A stretch of 64,000 bases of DNA from Rostratula benghalensis (lineage: Eukaryota; Chordata; Aves; Charadriiformes; Rostratulidae). Under the pieces are notes generated by a model that ran no database searches, was not told where the DNA came from, and was given only the letters and a program-made list of their open reading frames with translations. The stretch spans positions 1 to 64,000 of the forward strand of contig VXAI01000654.1 of assembly GCA_013399305.1 (NCBI GenBank). Reading direction: 5' to 3'. A program made the translations under genes and the position numbers. How positions within the stretch are numbered: the first letter of the stretch is position 1; each line of letters opens with the position of its first letter. Shown here one piece after another: positions 62,331-64,000 of this stretch.

Positions 62331-64000
62331 AAACACAGGGCTATCGTCTTCCAGGAGGCACAAGACTGGGAGGTACTGGGCCCTCCTCTGCTTGCAGTGC
62401 AAATGGTGTCCAGAGACCCCGTTTGCCCCCTCAGGCAAGGAGACTCTTACCCTCCTTAGATGGAAGGGGAGTCATTCCTCCCATTCATTGCAAGGAGCAA
62501 CATGGCAAATGGACAAAAAACTACACCCTGGCACACACACACAATTTACACGCTGGGGTCGCCCAGATGAGGGTCAAAAAGGGCACTGTCTTGTTCTGCT
62601 GTGCTCGGTGGGATACTGAGCCCTGGCTAGGTGGACCCTGTGCCCAAGTGTTTAATTATTATTTTTTTTATTATTTTTCATCATCTTTTCCTCGCAGTCC
62701 TGAGAATTTTTTTTTTCTTTCTGATGTAAAGACATAAATGAATACACTATGGGTATATTCTCACAACCTTTCATTTAGGGATTATTAAGAATCATGAGAA
62801 ATCCCAGGTTAAATTAAGTATTTTTGGAAATTCTTTTGCCTTGGTCCACTTTTTTTTTTTTTTTTTCCCAGTCAATGCCAAATCATGAACCTTGTACCTC
62901 AGTTCAACTGGCTGCAGTTGTCTAAACACATCTTGGAATTGAAGAAACGCTTTAGCATTTCTTCCACAAATGCTTATTTCTTCCTCTTTTGCCCACCTTG
63001 CTGCTTCAGAACATCCCCTCATCTGTCTCCCATTGCTTTGTCTCTCCTTTCTGCCTTATGTTACCTCAGCATCTTCCACCTTATCTCTCACTCTTCCTCC
63101 TTCCTCCCAGCCCACCCCTGGCCCCAGCTATGGCCTGTGTTTAGGACTTATTTCCACTTGGTGAATCTTTGTTGCTCATCAATATTTCTTGGTGTCAACA
63201 GGTGCTTTCCAGAAGGCCCTCAGAGACCCATATAAGGACTACTAGAGGTTTTCACATTATTCTTTTACCCACTGGGGCCACCATGATACCTCAATCTGAA
63301 GGTGTTGTCATGTCCTGGCTGTCCCTCCACAGCATACACTTTTGTACCCCCACCTCTGCCCTGTTCCTGCCCAGTGTCACTGCAGGCTGCCTGTGCCCAC
63401 CTCAGCCTTCCTCACCCAAACCCTAGTCCTGTACCCCTGAGGTAAAACAGCTTTTCCAGAAAAGGCCTTTAAGGCCATTTTGCAAACACATTCACTGGAG
63501 GACCACAGGTGGTTCTTTTGGAGAAATGCAAGTATGATCTGCCTTCATTTGACTTAGGAAGAAGCAAAGCATAAGGTTACCAGAGCTTTGACGGCTTTGG
63601 AGTTGCCAGAAATCTTCCTCCTATCTCCGTAACAGTTGCAAAAATGACATTGCTCTGGCAGGGTAGTTGGATTTATTTTCAGTATGAAAAAGTCCTAACC
63701 TTATTTTTAGAAGTGGCTAAACTATCTGGTCTAATACTTCCCTCCTCCAAAAGTGTTTGCTTGCGGCAGTACTCACATAGAAAAAATTCAGCCTTAATAA
63801 TCATCATTTAGCAAATACGTAACTCCATGTCAGGCCACATTGCCAAGAGGTGATAATACCAGGTCAGCCCAAAATATACTTTATTAATAGCTGGGAATGC
63901 TTGTCTTTGTACGTACTGATGACTACGGATAAGGCAGAAATGGCACAAGAAGGAAAATATGTCCCGTAGTACAAACAGCTGGAGAGGAGGTGGGCTCCAG
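62331..64000. other. Upstream flank, no recognisable gene
   Basis: T-rich stretches near 62655-62685 and 62847-62868, otherwise unique-looking sequence. In human the gene upstream of MSH2 in the same orientation is EPCAM. Minus-strand AATAAA words exist (for example 63880-63885), but no EPCAM coding sequence is visible, so I do not call it. Confidence 0.6.

Noticed and set aside
62331..64000. Possible 3' end of EPCAM upstream of MSH2
   Set aside because: Gene order in human suggests it, but no EPCAM coding exon can be read on the minus strand here.

Overview
The window is nuclear DNA from a vertebrate, almost certainly a bird. It carries one complete protein-coding gene, MSH2, the DNA mismatch-repair MutS homologue. 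All of it lies on the minus strand, split into 16 exons between 61511 (start codon) and 9216 (end of the stop codon). The bird assignment rests on many CR1 retrotransposon fragments of avian type (3' ends resembling the ATTCTATGATTCT-like avian tail) and a solo retroviral LTR of a type familiar from bird genomes. The species cannot be determined from what I can see.

Layout in plus-strand order: 1-8946 is flanking DNA downstream of MSH2, with five CR1 fragments and no recognisable gene. 8947-9215 is the MSH2 3' UTR and polyadenylation signals. 9216-61511 is MSH2 from exon 16 back to exon 1, with fifteen introns of 316 to 18478 nt. Intron 6 is by far the largest and holds most of the intronic CR1 sequence. 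61512-61620 is a compact CpG-rich promoter with E2F-, CCAAT-, GC-box- and CRE-like motifs, followed upstream by a 58-bp tandem duplication. 61740-64000 is upstream flank with one CR1 fragment and no recognisable gene. There are two assembly gaps (33012-33631 and 61034-61243) and one isolated N (2146).

The exons were rebuilt by hand from splice sites. They join into a 2811-nt frame encoding 936 residues, with no internal stop seen. Fourteen of sixteen coding-exon lengths equal those of human MSH2, and all intron phases agree. Exon 1 is 9 nt longer and exon 15 is 3 nt shorter. The Walker A motif (672-680), Walker B motif (751-752) and C-terminal helix-turn-helix segment are intact, so the gene looks functional. 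MSH2 normally pairs with MSH6 or MSH3 in the nucleus; neither partner is in this window.

I found no sign of a new biological system. The points most worth a second look are a T17 homopolymer that forms the exon 2 splice-acceptor tract, the absence of the BAT-26 poly(A) tract at the orthologous intron 5 donor, a sense-oriented solo LTR just downstream of a weak exon 15 donor, and a promoter-proximal 58-bp duplication.
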